From Paracoccus sp. (in: a-proteobacteria) (GTDB taxonomy: Bacteria; Pseudomonadota; Alphaproteobacteria; Rhodobacterales; Rhodobacteraceae): a stretch of 64,000 nucleotides of DNA. The notes under the pieces were generated by a model, which did not search any database, was not told where the DNA came from, and was given only the letters and a program-made list of their open reading frames with translations. Position 1 is the stretch's first letter. Every line of letters starts with the position of its first letter. Location: NCBI RefSeq assembly GCF_030538655.1, contig NZ_JAUNTO010000011.1, forward strand, positions 1 through 64,000. Reading direction: 5' to 3'. Shown here piece after piece: positions 46,530-56,688 of this stretch. A program made the translations under genes and the position numbers.

Positions 46530-48500
46530 ATGACCTCGATACCGACTGACACGACCAAAGCCGGGCTGGCCCCTATCGGTTCGCTGTGGATCGACGGGCC
46601 GCTGTCCTGGCTGGAAATCGCCTCGGTCCGCAGCTTTGTCGAACTGGGTCATGATTATGTGCTGTATAGCTATGGCACGGTGCCCAACCTGCCCCAAGGC
46701 GCGCAACTGCGCGACGCGCGCGAGGTCTGGGCCAATGACGACATCATCACCCATGCCAAGGCGGGCAGCCCGGCCATCCATGCCGATGTCTTCCGCGCCA
46801 TCATGGTGCGCGATACCGGCCGGGTCTGGGTCGATACAGACATCATCGCGCTGAAGCCCTTTCCTGCGGCGATGGAATGGTTCATCGGCCATGAACGCGA
46901 TGACAAGCTGTTGCTGGGCAATGCTGTCATGGGCGCGCCGCGCGGGTCGGAAACCATCCGGCTGCTGGCCGATTTCCTGACGACCCCCAACGCAATCCCG
47001 CCGTGGCTGTCACAAGGTCAGCGCAAGCGGATGCAAACGGCACTGGACACGGGCGAAACGTTGAATCTGGGCGATCTGCCCTGGGGGGCCACCGGGCCGG
47101 TCGCGCTGACCCATTTCGCCAAGGAAACCGGCGAGCTGGCCCATGCACAACCAACCCATGTGTTTTTCCCGATCAGCTTTCAGCAACGCAAATTGCTGAC
47201 CGAAAATGCCAGTCTCGACCGGGCCACTCAACTGATCGGGCAGGATAAGGTGCTGGCCGTGCATCTTTATTCCCGCTGGATGCGGAAATACACCAAGGGG
47301 ATGCGTGGCGGCGTGCCCGCGCGGCGGTCGTGGATCGGCGCATGGCTGGATCAGCGCCAGCAGGTCGATTACGACGCCTTGGAACAAAAAACGCAGGTCA
47401 AGGCAGCCCAGCAGGAACGCAGCAAGGACAAGCTGGACCGCATTGATCCGGTGGCCTTTCTGACCGATCTGGATGAACGCAAGGCGCACATTCCCGGCGG
47501 GGCCAATATCTCGCCGCATGGGCATGTGATGCTGACCACCATGGCCAAGGACGAAGGGCCATATATTCTGGAATGGGTGGCCTATCACCACCTGTTGGGT
47601 TTTACCGATATTCTGGTGCTGACGAACGATTGCACAGATGGCACCGACGAAATGCTGGCTGCTCTGGCCGCGCTTGGGCTGGTATCGCGGCTGGATAACG
47701 GCCCGTGGCGCGACAAGCCGCCACAATCGCGCGGCATCGCCCGCGTGGGCGGCCATCCGCTGTTTACCCGTGCAGATTGGCATATGCTGATCGACCTTGA
47801 CGAATTCTTGCAGATCAAGGCCGGTGATGGGTCCGTCAATGCGCTGATCGACGAAATCGTGGCGAACAAGGCCACAGCCATGCCGGTGGCGTGGCGCTTT
47901 TTCGGGTCGGGCGGCAACCGGCTGTATCGCGATGAACCTGTGGTGTCGCGCTTTATCTCGGCGGCGGCGGATCAGTTTGTCAAAGGCCATGGCGTCAAGA
48001 CGATCTATCGGCCCGAACCGTTCATGAAACTGGCCATCCATCGTCCGCATCTGAAACCCAAATTTCTGCGCACCGATGAAAAGCAACTGCGCTGGATCAA
48101 CGGATCAGGTCAGGTGCTGGATGGCCGCAAGGTCGCGTGGAAATACAAACTGGGCGAAGCGGGCTATGATCTGGCGCAGGTCAACCATTACGGCGTGAAA
48201 TCGGGCGAAGAATATCTGATGCGCCGTCTGCGCGGCGATGTTCTGAACAATCACAGCAAATATGACGCCAAGTATTTCCGCACCTTCGACCGGAACGACA
48301 TTCTGGATACCGGCGCTGCGGCGCTGACCGATAAGGTGACGAAACTCTGCACCCGCCTGCTGCGCGACAAGGGTGTGAAACAGGCGCAGGCGCTGATCCG
48401 CGAACGATATGCCGCCAAGCTGGCGCGGCTGCGCGCGTCAGACGGCTATGACGAACAACTGGCGGAACTGGGCTTTGCCGAACCGGGCACCGAACGATGA
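46530..48500 (+). CDS. Two-domain glycosyltransferase (GT32-like plus GT2/GT92-like)
   Basis: A 656-residue cytoplasmic fusion. Residues 10-270 form a capsule-type GT32-like domain with HADVFRAIMVRDTGRVWVDT, in which DTD (102-104) is the metal-binding motif. Residues 336-620 form a DUF23/GT92-like glycosyltransferase 2 domain, with AKDEGPYILEWVAYH, NDCTDGTDEML and the DLDEF motif (422-426). A lysine/glutamine-rich linker joins them. The two active sites suggest addition of two sugars in sequence to one acceptor. Its end overlaps the next gene (ATGA). Confidence 0.78.
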   Translation: MTSIPTDTTKAGLAPIGSLWIDGPLSWLEIASVRSFVELGHDYVLYSYGTVPNLPQGAQLRDAREVWANDDIITHAKAGSPAIHADVFRAIMVRDTGRVWVDTDIIALKPFPAAMEWFIGHERDDKLLLGNAVMGAPRGSETIRLLADFLTTPNAIPPWLSQGQRKRMQTALDTGETLNLGDLPWGATGPVALTHFAKETGELAHAQPTHVFFPISFQQRKLLTENASLDRATQLIGQDKVLAVHLYSRWMRKYTKGMRGGVPARRSWIGAWLDQRQQVDYDALEQKTQVKAAQQERSKDKLDRIDPVAFLTDLDERKAHIPGGANISPHGHVMLTTMAKDEGPYILEWVAYHHLLGFTDILVLTNDCTDGTDEMLAALAALGLVSRLDNGPWRDKPPQSRGIARVGGHPLFTRADWHMLIDLDEFLQIKAGDGSVNALIDEIVANKATAMPVAWRFFGSGGNRLYRDEPVVSRFISAAADQFVKGHGVKTIYRPEPFMKLAIHRPHLKPKFLRTDEKQLRWINGSGQVLDGRKVAWKYKLGEAGYDLAQVNHYGVKSGEEYLMRRLRGDVLNNHSKYDAKYFRTFDRNDILDTGAAALTDKVTKLCTRLLRDKGVKQAQALIRERYAAKLARLRASDGYDEQLAELGFAEPGTER

Positions 48501-50305
48501 GGGTTGTCGTCCATCCGGGCCTGCACCAATGCGGCACGGCATTTCTGCACGAAACACTGCGCACCATCCCCGAACCTTTGCCGAAAGGCTGGATCAACGC
48601 GCGCCATGACGCCCGGCTGCGCCCGGTCTTTCGCAGGCTGGCCGACGATCTGGCGAATTTTGCCACGACCGGCAGGCCCCGCAAACGCGCCGGGGCGCAG
48701 GCGGCGCTGCGCGATTTGCTGCAACAGGCGGGTGATCTGGGCGCGCAGGTGCTGTTTCTGTCGGATGACGGCTTTCTGGGCTGTCCGCCCGCCGCATATA
48801 TCGCCACAGGTCAACCGCCGCGGTTCTATCCCCGCGCGGCCGAGGTAGCCGAAATCTTTGACGCCGCGCTGTCCGGGCATGAAAGGTGCTATCTGTTTAC
48901 TCTGCGGTCGCATCAGGACGTATTGCGCCGCCAGTATCTGGATGCCATCGGGCAGATCCGCTTTGACATGTCGCTGCCGGATTATATCGACCGGCTGGCC
49001 GGACAGGGGCTGGCGGAATACCGCTTTGACCGGGTGATCGCCGATTGGGCGCGCTACAGCGGCACCGGGCGCATCGCCCTGCTGCATCACGACCTGCTGG
49101 ACAGGAACCCCGACGCCTATCTGCGCACACTGGAACGGTTTCTGACCCTGCCCGCGCGACTGTTGCGGGTGCCGGATGGCTGGGCCGAAGCCAGGCTGAC
49201 GCCGGGTCAGATCGCCCTGGCCCGGTCGCTGTTCGAACCGGGCCAAAGCAATCAGGACATTCGCCGCAAGCGTGAACAGGTCGCCGCCTGCCCGACCGGC
49301 CCGACCGCTCCGCCACAGGAAAAGCCGACCGCCGCGCAGATGCGGCAGATGCGCGACAGCTTTGCCGGTGATCTGGGCAATGGCGCGGGGCCTTACCGGC
49401 ACCTGACCCCGCCAGGCGACATTCCACCCGACCTGCGCGAGTTGAACGCCCATTTCCGCATCGGCGGGCTGGCGGATGCACGGGCCGACGGGCGCAATAT
49501 CGTCTATTTCTGGGACGCCGCGCTGAAAATGCCGCGCGCGTTTTACAATAACGTCGCCCATTGCGCCGCGCAACAACCCGACTGGCAGGTGATGCTGTTG
49601 CATGATGCCGACGCCCCGGCGCTGCTGGATGGGCTGGACCCGGTGCTGGCGCAGACCTATCCGCAGATCCGCCCGCCTGCCGCCCGCAGCGACATTCTGC
49701 GGCTGGCGTTTCTGTTCAAACACGGCGGCTGGTATATCGACGCCGATTCATCGCCGGTGATACCGCTGGATGATTTCAACCTGTCCGGTCCGGTGATGTT
49801 TCACCGCGATGACATGTCACGCGGCCCGCGATTTTGCGCCAATCATTGTCTGTATTTCGATGCTGGACACCAGATCCCCGGCCTGTGCCTGCAACGGATT
49901 GCCGAAAACATTGCCTGCAAAACCCATCTTTACGATGTCGAGGCTTTTTCCGGCCCGGCGCTGCTGACGCAGGTTCTGACCGAGCTGGATTATCCGGCGG
50001 ACGCGCTTTACCCTTATTCGCGCTATTTCGTGCAGAAAGAGCCACTGTATTTCCGTTCGCTGCGCCTGCCCGGTTCCACATCCTGGTCGATGGAGCAGTT
50101 CTTTGGCGTGCTGGATGACCTGCCCCCCGATTTCGGCGGCTTGCCGCTGCGGCTGTCGCCGCGCACCTCGGCTCAGTTGATGGTCATGCTGGACCGCCAT
50201 CCCGACCCCGGCATTCTGGCCGAAATCGCCCGGATCAGGCCACGTTTCCTGAAAGACGGGCCGTTCCGGCAGCGTTACGAAACCGTGTTCGGCCCGATCG
50301 GGTAA
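48497..50305 (+). CDS. Sulfotransferase-like/GT32 glycosyltransferase fusion
   Basis: A 602-residue protein. The N-terminal 250 residues begin HPGLHQCGTAFLHETL, resembling the PAPS-binding loop of sulfotransferases, followed by CYLFTLRSHQDVLRRQY; the loop lacks the usual second glycine-lysine, so activity is doubtful. Residues 330-590 are a GT32 domain with VYFWDAALKMPRAFYNN, RSDILRLAFLFKHGGWYIDA and a DAD metal motif (415-417). The start overlaps the preceding gene (ATGA), so the three genes act together, plausibly on a sulfated or branched surface glycan. Confidence 0.7.
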   Translation: MRVVVHPGLHQCGTAFLHETLRTIPEPLPKGWINARHDARLRPVFRRLADDLANFATTGRPRKRAGAQAALRDLLQQAGDLGAQVLFLSDDGFLGCPPAAYIATGQPPRFYPRAAEVAEIFDAALSGHERCYLFTLRSHQDVLRRQYLDAIGQIRFDMSLPDYIDRLAGQGLAEYRFDRVIADWARYSGTGRIALLHHDLLDRNPDAYLRTLERFLTLPARLLRVPDGWAEARLTPGQIALARSLFEPGQSNQDIRRKREQVAACPTGPTAPPQEKPTAAQMRQMRDSFAGDLGNGAGPYRHLTPPGDIPPDLRELNAHFRIGGLADARADGRNIVYFWDAALKMPRAFYNNVAHCAAQQPDWQVMLLHDADAPALLDGLDPVLAQTYPQIRPPAARSDILRLAFLFKHGGWYIDADSSPVIPLDDFNLSGPVMFHRDDMSRGPRFCANHCLYFDAGHQIPGLCLQRIAENIACKTHLYDVEAFSGPALLTQVLTELDYPADALYPYSRYFVQKEPLYFRSLRLPGSTSWSMEQFFGVLDDLPPDFGGLPLRLSPRTSAQLMVMLDRHPDPGILAEIARIRPRFLKDGPFRQRYETVFGPIG

Positions 50306-50344
50306 TCAGCGCGAGACCGGCAGCCACCGGCCCCGCAGCATGGG

Positions 50345-53300
50345 TCAAAAGACAAAGAAATCGTCACCATCCAGATTCAGCCCGCGCGTCAGGGTGGCGA
50401 AATGCACCCGCGCGCCCGAACCGCTGCCGTCCTCGTCGTAATACAACCGACCCGAGCGTGTATCGTAGATGATCCGGTCTGCGGCAGTTTGCGCAACGCC
50501 AGTGGTGTTCGCGCGAAAGCCCACGCTCAGCGCGCCGCCCCGCAGCCCGGTGAAGATCGCCTGATCCAGCCAGATCGTATCCTGATTCACGGCAAAGTCG
50601 CGGATCGAATCGACGCTGCCATCCAGCCGGGTATCCATGACAAAGACATCCGCGCCCGCACCACCGAACAGCACATCGCTGCCAGCACCGCCATACAGCG
50701 TGTCATTGCCGCCGCCACCGCGCAGCGTATCGTTACCCGCATCGCCATACAGCCGGTCGTTACCCGCATCGCCGCTGATCGCGTCATGACCCGCACCACC
50801 ATACATCAGGTCGTTGCCTGCCCCGCCAAACAGCGAGTCATTGCCATTGCCACCATACAGCGTGTCATCACCAAGCCCGCCCCAAAGACGGTCATCGCCA
50901 TCATCGCCATGCAGCAGATCGTTACCCGCATCGCCATACAGGCTGTCATTGCCGGTGCCGCCATACAGCGTATCATTCCCGCCACCGCCGCGCAGCGTAT
51001 CATTGCCGGAATCGCCATAAAGCCAGTCGTTGCCGCCGCCGCCGAACAGGGTGTCATTACCAGCGTCGCCGCGCAGCGTGTCGTTGCCATCGTCACCCCA
51101 CAGGCCATCGTCACCCGCGCCGCCCCGCAAAAGATCGTTGCCCTGATTGCCATACAGCCTGTCGTTACCGGCTCCGCCGTCCAGCGTATCGTTGCCGCCA
51201 CCGCCATGCAGCGAGTCATTGCCCGCATCCCCATACAGCAGATCATGGCCCGCTTCGCCGTTCAGCTGATCGTTGCCGGTGCCGCCGCGCAGCGTGTCGT
51301 TACCCGCGCCGCCAAGCAGACGGTCGTCGCCGTCATCGCCATGCAAAAGATCATCGCCAAGGTTGCCATACAAAACATCGTTGCCCGCGCCGCCATACAG
51401 GCTGTCATTGCCGTCCCGCCCATTCAGGCTGTCATTGCCCGCATCGCCCCACAGCCGGTCATTACCGGCACCGCCCTCCAGCACATCATTGCCGGAACCG
51501 CCATAAAGCCAGTCGTTGCCGGCATCCCCGAACAGCGTGTCATTGCCCGCGCCACCGCGCAGCGTATCATGACCGCCACCACCGCGCAGAATGTTGTTGC
51601 CGGAATTGCCGGTCAGCACATTGGCGCGCGCATTGCCGGTGCCATTGATATGGGCCGTTCCGGTCAGCGTCAGATCCTCGACAAAGCGGATGCCGTGATG
51701 GGTATCCAGCGAATATGTGACCGCGCTTTCCACCCGGTCGTGCCCGCCCGCGTCAACACGCCCGCCGCGCACCGTCGCTTCGTCCACGATGTCGGTGGAT
51801 TTGGTCACGACATACACATCGTCACCAGCCCCGCCCATCATGACCAGCGCCCCTTTGGCGTCGATCCAGCGGATCATGTCGGATTCCGGCATCGCACCAT
51901 CAAAGGCGCCGTTATTGCGCAGGCCATAGCGGGTGATTTCCTGCGCGGTCACGCTGAACCTGACGATGTGATAGATCTCCAGCACCTCGCCGGTGGCGCG
52001 GTCGGACACATAGTCCAGAAAGCGGATAACGCGGGTGCCGTCCGGCTGGGTCCAAAAACCGTCGCGCTGGATCATCAGCAGCATCGAATACTTGTCAATC
52101 ACCTTGGAATCGCTGACCGACAGCCGCTCTTTGGTGCCAATGGAATCGGTCTTGATCCCGGCACGGCTGAAGGACTGGCCCAGCTTATAAACCTCTGGCC
52201 CGGTATAGGTCAGCGACAGGCGCCCCGGCTTGAGATCGGCGGAATCCATGGTGGAATGGTATCCGGGCCGGAAATTGACCAGAACCTTCTGCACATTGGT
52301 CGCATCAAAATCGATCAGGATATGCGACACATCCGAGGGCAGCACCTTGGGATAATGGTCTGAAAACGACTTGTCCGCCTCGGGGAAATAGACACCGTTC
52401 TCGAAACCATCCACCTTGAGACCGTTGAACACCATGTCAAAGACGTTCAGGCTGAACCGGACACCGCTTGCCGCCTCGGCAACCCGCTGGGGGTTGGTCG
52501 TGCCGATCAGGTCAAAATCCAGCATCGTATAATGCGAGGTGTAACCAAGCACGACGCCGGTCGAGGTTTCCCAGTTCAGGAAACCGTCAAAAACCGAACG
52601 GATGTCATTGTGCTGTTCAGGTGTGGCCTTGATGACCATCAGGCCGATCTGGGTGCCGAACGCCTCGTTGTCGCGGAACCCCTCGATCGGGGTACGGTTA
52701 ACGGGAACAGTGTCGCGTCCGTAAGAGATGCCGGGATATTCCAGATTGTCCGACAGCGGCTGTTCCGGCGCCACGCGATGGAACCACGTATAGCCGTGGG
52801 TCGTATTGATCGCCACGTTTTCATAGGCCTGGACCTGACGTCCGGCAAAAAAGAACCCGTCCCCGGTCTTGGCGATGTCGTTATCGGCGGGGTCGCCCAC
52901 ACGTTTCACGGCCCAGTCGCCGTAATCAACACCGATTGCCTTGATGGCCATGTTCTGGCCCCAGACGCCGGTTTCATTGCCATCCTCGGCCACAAAGGCG
53001 GCGCCGAACACGTCAAAGGCCACGTTGCCAATGAAATCGGCGTGGCTGCCGTGATGGACAAAGCCCCAGCCCGGTGATCCGCTGACGGTATTGCCGATGG
53101 CGATGGCGGGGTTATCCTGATCCTCGACGCCATTCTTGTGGAAATGGAACGGATAGCGCGCCTTGGCGTTGAAGTCAGGTGTCAGCGTTTCGGCCTTGGA
53201 GGCGTCCATCGCCGGTTTGGATTTGTCGGTGCGGCCCAGATCGTCAAAGGCGGCATAGCGCACATCGACATCATTGGAATGCATGAACATCACATGGCCA

Positions 53301-54205
53301 CGGTGATGCGTCTGCGTGGCATCGCCGTCGATACTGGAAAAGGTGATGTTGCGGGTCATATTCGCGACATAGGCCGACAGATCGTCGCGCGGCGTGTCAT
53401 GGTCATAGGTCAGCGCCCGGTCCAGCGTGACGGTGTTGCCGTCGATGCTGATAATCCGCACCTCTTCGTCCTGGCTTTCCTTGTGAACCACAGCGCGCAC
53501 GTCGTTATCCCAGCTCCAGCCGGTCTTGTGCGTGCCGCTGAGAACAAGGCGGTCACCGACCTGCCAGCCCGTGGGAATTTCGGCCAGCTTCAGCACGGTG
53601 TCGCCCGCCATGGCATCGGTGGCGACCTTGACGAAGGCGGTCTTTTCCGCCCCGTGGATTTCCGCCGCCCCGTGCGAGATGACCCCGCGCGACAACAGCG
53701 CCGGATCCCAGCCGATGTCGATGTCGCCATTGTTGGCGATCTTGATCTCGGCCTTGACGCCTGCCTGCACCGGATCGTCCGCCGTGCCGATTTCCAGCCG
53801 TCCCTGCGGGCTGACCACCAGCGTATCCACCACCATGCGGGTGTCCGACGCCGTGGCAAAGGACAGTTCGCCATCGACACGCACCGTGAACAGCGATGTA
53901 TCGCTGACGCCATTATAGTGGACCGAAATACCTTCGGGGATCAGGGCCTTGGCCCCTGCATCGGGGATACGGCCCTGATACCAGGTGCCCGGATCGAACC
54001 AGTCGCCGTTCTTGATGGCGACATGCGTCGCCTCGGCGCGGGGCACCAGCGCCAACAGCCGGGCATGATCCGCAGCCATGCCGCTATTCGCCATATCATG
54101 CGTATGTTCGGGCGCGGCTTTAACCGCCTGAACAAAAGCACCAGCATCGCCCGTGTTTACAGGATAAATCGGATGATCCACTGAATGGTCATCGGTCGTC
54201 AGCAT
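50345..54205 (-). CDS. Secreted RTX protein with CEMIP-like G8/beta-helix region
   Basis: A 1286-residue protein without a Sec signal, expected to leave by type I secretion via its uncleaved C-terminus. Residues about 70-175 look like a G8 domain ([28 protein letters not shown]). Then comes a right-handed beta-helix with [11 protein letters not shown] (residues 349-359), the pattern also seen in CEMIP/KIAA1199 hyaluronan-handling proteins. Residues 866-1189 are 36 uninterrupted GGxGxDxLx nonapeptides that bind calcium, followed by a 97-residue tail ending DDFFVF. Activity on a polysaccharide is inferred only. It converges on the glycosyltransferase genes (39-base gap). No type I exporter is in the window. 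Confidence 0.85.
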   Translation of the reverse strand: MLTTDDHSVDHPIYPVNTGDAGAFVQAVKAAPEHTHDMANSGMAADHARLLALVPRAEATHVAIKNGDWFDPGTWYQGRIPDAGAKALIPEGISVHYNGVSDTSLFTVRVDGELSFATASDTRMVVDTLVVSPQGRLEIGTADDPVQAGVKAEIKIANNGDIDIGWDPALLSRGVISHGAAEIHGAEKTAFVKVATDAMAGDTVLKLAEIPTGWQVGDRLVLSGTHKTGWSWDNDVRAVVHKESQDEEVRIISIDGNTVTLDRALTYDHDTPRDDLSAYVANMTRNITFSSIDGDATQTHHRGHVMFMHSNDVDVRYAAFDDLGRTDKSKPAMDASKAETLTPDFNAKARYPFHFHKNGVEDQDNPAIAIGNTVSGSPGWGFVHHGSHADFIGNVAFDVFGAAFVAEDGNETGVWGQNMAIKAIGVDYGDWAVKRVGDPADNDIAKTGDGFFFAGRQVQAYENVAINTTHGYTWFHRVAPEQPLSDNLEYPGISYGRDTVPVNRTPIEGFRDNEAFGTQIGLMVIKATPEQHNDIRSVFDGFLNWETSTGVVLGYTSHYTMLDFDLIGTTNPQRVAEAASGVRFSLNVFDMVFNGLKVDGFENGVYFPEADKSFSDHYPKVLPSDVSHILIDFDATNVQKVLVNFRPGYHSTMDSADLKPGRLSLTYTGPEVYKLGQSFSRAGIKTDSIGTKERLSVSDSKVIDKYSMLLMIQRDGFWTQPDGTRVIRFLDYVSDRATGEVLEIYHIVRFSVTAQEITRYGLRNNGAFDGAMPESDMIRWIDAKGALVMMGGAGDDVYVVTKSTDIVDEATVRGGRVDAGGHDRVESAVTYSLDTHHGIRFVEDLTLTGTAHINGTGNARANVLTGNSGNNILRGGGGHDTLRGGAGNDTLFGDAGNDWLYGGSGNDVLEGGAGNDRLWGDAGNDSLNGRDGNDSLYGGAGNDVLYGNLGDDLLHGDDGDDRLLGGAGNDTLRGGTGNDQLNGEAGHDLLYGDAGNDSLHGGGGNDTLDGGAGNDRLYGNQGNDLLRGGAGDDGLWGDDGNDTLRGDAGNDTLFGGGGNDWLYGDSGNDTLRGGGGNDTLYGGTGNDSLYGDAGNDLLHGDDGDDRLWGGLGDDTLYGGNGNDSLFGGAGNDLMYGGAGHDAISGDAGNDRLYGDAGNDTLRGGGGNDTLYGGAGSDVLFGGAGADVFVMDTRLDGSVDSIRDFAVNQDTIWLDQAIFTGLRGGALSVGFRANTTGVAQTAADRIIYDTRSGRLYYDEDGSGSGARVHFATLTRGLNLDGDDFFVF
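50639..51610 (-). repeat. 36 tandem RTX nonapeptide codings (27-bp period)
   Basis: A 972-base array of 36 units of 27 bases, all in frame, encodes consecutive GGxGxDxLx repeats without a break. Third positions vary, so the protein is more conserved than the DNA. It is coding sequence, not a satellite or CRISPR. Confidence 0.9.
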
Positions 54206-54541
54206 GATGCACCTTTAATTCCGCATAAGTCAGCGTCCTGCGATAGCCTGTGATCGCGGGCGCTATCAATACGGTCTTGCATGCAAAATGCGACGCATTT
54301 GTAATCTTGGCCGAAAGATAGGCACAAAATCGCCGCGATTCGGCAGAAACCCCTGAAATTTACCAAAAATTAACCTTTTATCGGTAACTTTTCGCTCATT
54401 TTCAACGCAGGGTTGCGGCATTTGCGTAATACGCTAATTTGCACATGCTGCATATGTCTGCGTTTTTACGTCAGGTAAACGGACATATAGAATCAGCACG
54501 AACAGCTGCGGCGCAGATTGCCCCGCGCCGCAAAAACCATG
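54206..54541. promoter_or_regulatory. AT-rich regulatory region upstream of the RTX gene
   Basis: No gene is seen. Dyads crowd within 60 bases of the RTX start: GATAGC/GCTATC (54242-54267, 14-base loop), TTGCATGCAA (54277-54286), AAATGCG A CGCATTT (54286-54300). A GCGT AAT ACGC dyad lies at 54424-54434, in AT-rich DNA running to about 54480. Near the soxZ end, GCGGCGC/GCGCCGC (54508-54531) is a possible 3' hairpin for the sox genes. Confidence 0.55.
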
Positions 54542-54871
54542 TCAGCCCTGAACCGTAATCTCGCGCTCGGCCTCGGCGAAATCGCCGCGGTCATCTGTCC
54601 AGATCATGCGCAAGGTGCCGCTGTCACGGGCGGCAAAGGTGAACTCGATATAGGGGTTCTGCGACACGGCAGGCTCCGGCTGCCAGTCCAGCACGACGGC
54701 ATCAGCCAGCAGCGCGCGGAAGCCGGTCAGGATATTGCGCGGCATGGGCGTGCCATCGGCCTGATGACGAAACCCGGTTTCCATCGGATGCGCGATCTGG
54801 GCGCGGACGCGGACGATTTCGTCTTTGGCGGGGGTTTCGGTGCTGATCCAGATGCGGGGGGGTCTGCTCAT
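54542..54871 (-). CDS. soxZ: Sulfur-carrier subunit SoxZ
   Basis: The 109-residue partner of SoxY, forming the SoxYZ carrier that holds sulfur intermediates in the periplasm. Typical patterns are PRIWISTETPAKDEIVRVRA, HPMETGFRHQADGTP and NPYIEFTFAARDSGTLRM. It has no signal and is exported with SoxY. The ATG at 54871 is nine bases after the soxY stop. Confidence 0.93.
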   Translation of the reverse strand: MSRPPRIWISTETPAKDEIVRVRAQIAHPMETGFRHQADGTPMPRNILTGFRALLADAVVLDWQPEPAVSQNPYIEFTFAARDSGTLRMIWTDDRGDFAEAEREITVQG

Positions 54872-54880
54872 GGTCGGTCC

Positions 54881-55375
54881 TCACATACCACAGCCGCCAG
54901 CGGCAACGGTGGTTTCGGCGCTGGCTTGCAGAAAACGGCCATCGCTCATCCGGGCGATGGCACGGACGCGCATGCTTTCGATCAGGCGCAGCCGTAGGGC
55001 GACATCCACCGGACCCGTCGCAGGGCCAAAGCGGAACACGCTGGCCAGCGGCAGCGGGTTGCGGTTGGCCAGCACGATCAGTTCCTCGCAATAGATGTCA
55101 GAGCCGGAGTCGGCACCGATCTGCACACGAACGGGCACTGCGGCGGGGTTATCGGCCAGTGCGGGCAGTTCCAGCAGCAAGCCCGCGTCTTCCGCAGTGG
55201 CGCCGCCCAGAAATTCCGCCGCGATCCGGTCGGCTTCGGCATCGTCAAGCTGCGGAACGGCGCTGGTCAGCACATGATCCTGCGCCATTGCCGCCTGCCC
55301 CGCCAGCGCGGCCGCACCAAAGGCTGCCGCGCCGATCAGGATCTGCCGCCGGTCGGGTTCACCGTAAAAAGTCAT
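54881..55375 (-). CDS. soxY: Sulfur-carrier subunit SoxY (Tat-exported)
   Basis: A 164-residue periplasmic carrier. A twin-arginine signal (DRRQILIGAAAFGAAA) ends near AMAQD. The C-terminus is GGCGM, so the swinging-arm cysteine is present (Cys162) but the last residue differs from the usual GGCGG. The ATG at 55375 overlaps the flavoprotein upstream by 17 bases; the in-frame extension is non-coding. It is paired with soxZ. Confidence 0.9.
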   Translation of the reverse strand: MTFYGEPDRRQILIGAAAFGAAALAGQAAMAQDHVLTSAVPQLDDAEADRIAAEFLGGATAEDAGLLLELPALADNPAAVPVRVQIGADSGSDIYCEELIVLANRNPLPLASVFRFGPATGPVDVALRLRLIESMRVRAIARMSDGRFLQASAETTVAAGGCGM

Positions 55376-56687
55376 TGAACATCCCATCAATCCACACAAA
55401 ATCTTCTTCCAGCAGATCGGGCGTTCGCACGTCAACGTCAATCTGCGTCTGCTGCACGTTCCCGTCGGGACCGATCTCGTAAAAGAACTCGACCGAGATC
55501 GCCTCGCGCGGGTCGCCGTTCACCAGCATATAGCACAGGTTGTCGGGCAGTTCCGCCACCACATCCTGCCCACGCACCCGCTGGCCGATGTTGCGCGCGA
55601 CGATCTTGGCGATGTAGTTCGCCACATGCGCGCTTTTGGGATAATGGCCAAACTGCGGCGAGATGGTGCCCATGCTGTCGCCGACGATATACACACTGTC
55701 ATCGGCATTGGCATGGAACAGGCGCGGGTGCATATCGGCCCAGCCGGTCGGGCGCCCCTCGGCGTCGCGGGCGATCAGATCGGCATAGAACACCATGTCC
55801 GAGGCCTGATGCGGCGGCATGATGATCGCCTCGTCAAAGTCGAAATCGCCCGCCTCGGTCATGATGCGTTTGTTATAGGGGTCCAGCTCGCGCACGCGGG
55901 CGTTCGGCACATGGGTGATGATGTCGGGATACAGCTCGTCAAAGGCGGCGCGGTATCCGGCACCGATGGGGGCGATCATCGGTTTGGGGTCAAGAATCAG
56001 GATTTTCGCCGGGATGTTGTTCACCTTGAAATGCCACGCCATCACGCAGGCCCGTTCATAGGGCGAGGGCGGGCAGCGGTGCGGCGGCGGCGGCAGCGTC
56101 ATCACGATGGTGCCGCCTTTGAAATTGTGGATCTTGTTTTTCAGCGCCACATGTTCCGCACTGGGGATATAGGCCGAGGGGAAATGCGTCCGCGTATAAT
56201 CCGCCGCCGCCTTGTCATCGCCGAACCAGACATCATAGGCGTTGCGGATACCGCCCGCCAGGATCAGGAAATCGTAATCGACGCTGCCCTGCGACGTGCG
56301 CACGATCTTGCGGTCGCGTTCGATGCCGATGATCTCGCACTGGATCAGGGTATAGCCGTATTTATTGGCCGGGTGCAGCATGTCTTGCGTCAGAAACGCC
56401 GTATCCACCACGTTGATCAGCCATTTGTTCGACATCGGGCAGGACCAGAAGAACGGGTTGCGTTCCAGCAGGATCACTTCGGCATCGGGGACCTCTTGCC
56501 GCAGATAGCGTGCGGCGGTCATCCCGCCCCATCCGCCGCCGCAGACGACGATGCGCGGACCGCGCCCCTCGCGCGGTTTCAGTATCGTGTCGGCGGTCAG
56601 CGCGGCGGGGGCGGCCAAAAGGCCAGTGGCGGACAGGCCAAGGGCCAGGGCGGGCGCCCCGGTCAGCAAGCTGCGGCGATGGATCAT
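55359..56687 (-). CDS. FccB-like flavoprotein next to soxYZ
   Basis: A 442-residue Tat-exported flavoprotein (HRRSLLTGAPALALG). It has the FAD motif VVCGGGWGGMTAARYL and, like sulfide dehydrogenase FccB, cysteines at 83 (WSCPMSN), 205 (HRCPPSPYERAC) and 385 (NLCYML). In FCSD the corresponding residues hold the flavin and form the redox disulfide. The protein differs from the second FccB in the loop after the first motif, so it may oxidise a SoxYZ-bound sulfur rather than free sulfide. One base separates it from yeeE upstream; it overlaps soxY. Confidence 0.8.
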   Translation of the reverse strand: MIHRRSLLTGAPALALGLSATGLLAAPAALTADTILKPREGRGPRIVVCGGGWGGMTAARYLRQEVPDAEVILLERNPFFWSCPMSNKWLINVVDTAFLTQDMLHPANKYGYTLIQCEIIGIERDRKIVRTSQGSVDYDFLILAGGIRNAYDVWFGDDKAAADYTRTHFPSAYIPSAEHVALKNKIHNFKGGTIVMTLPPPPHRCPPSPYERACVMAWHFKVNNIPAKILILDPKPMIAPIGAGYRAAFDELYPDIITHVPNARVRELDPYNKRIMTEAGDFDFDEAIIMPPHQASDMVFYADLIARDAEGRPTGWADMHPRLFHANADDSVYIVGDSMGTISPQFGHYPKSAHVANYIAKIVARNIGQRVRGQDVVAELPDNLCYMLVNGDPREAISVEFFYEIGPDGNVQQTQIDVDVRTPDLLEEDFVWIDGMFNDFLR

Positions 56688-56688
56688 G

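Noticed and set aside
50639..51610. CRISPR-like or satellite repeat array
   Set aside because: The 27-bp period is an in-frame coding repeat (RTX nonapeptides) with no spacers.
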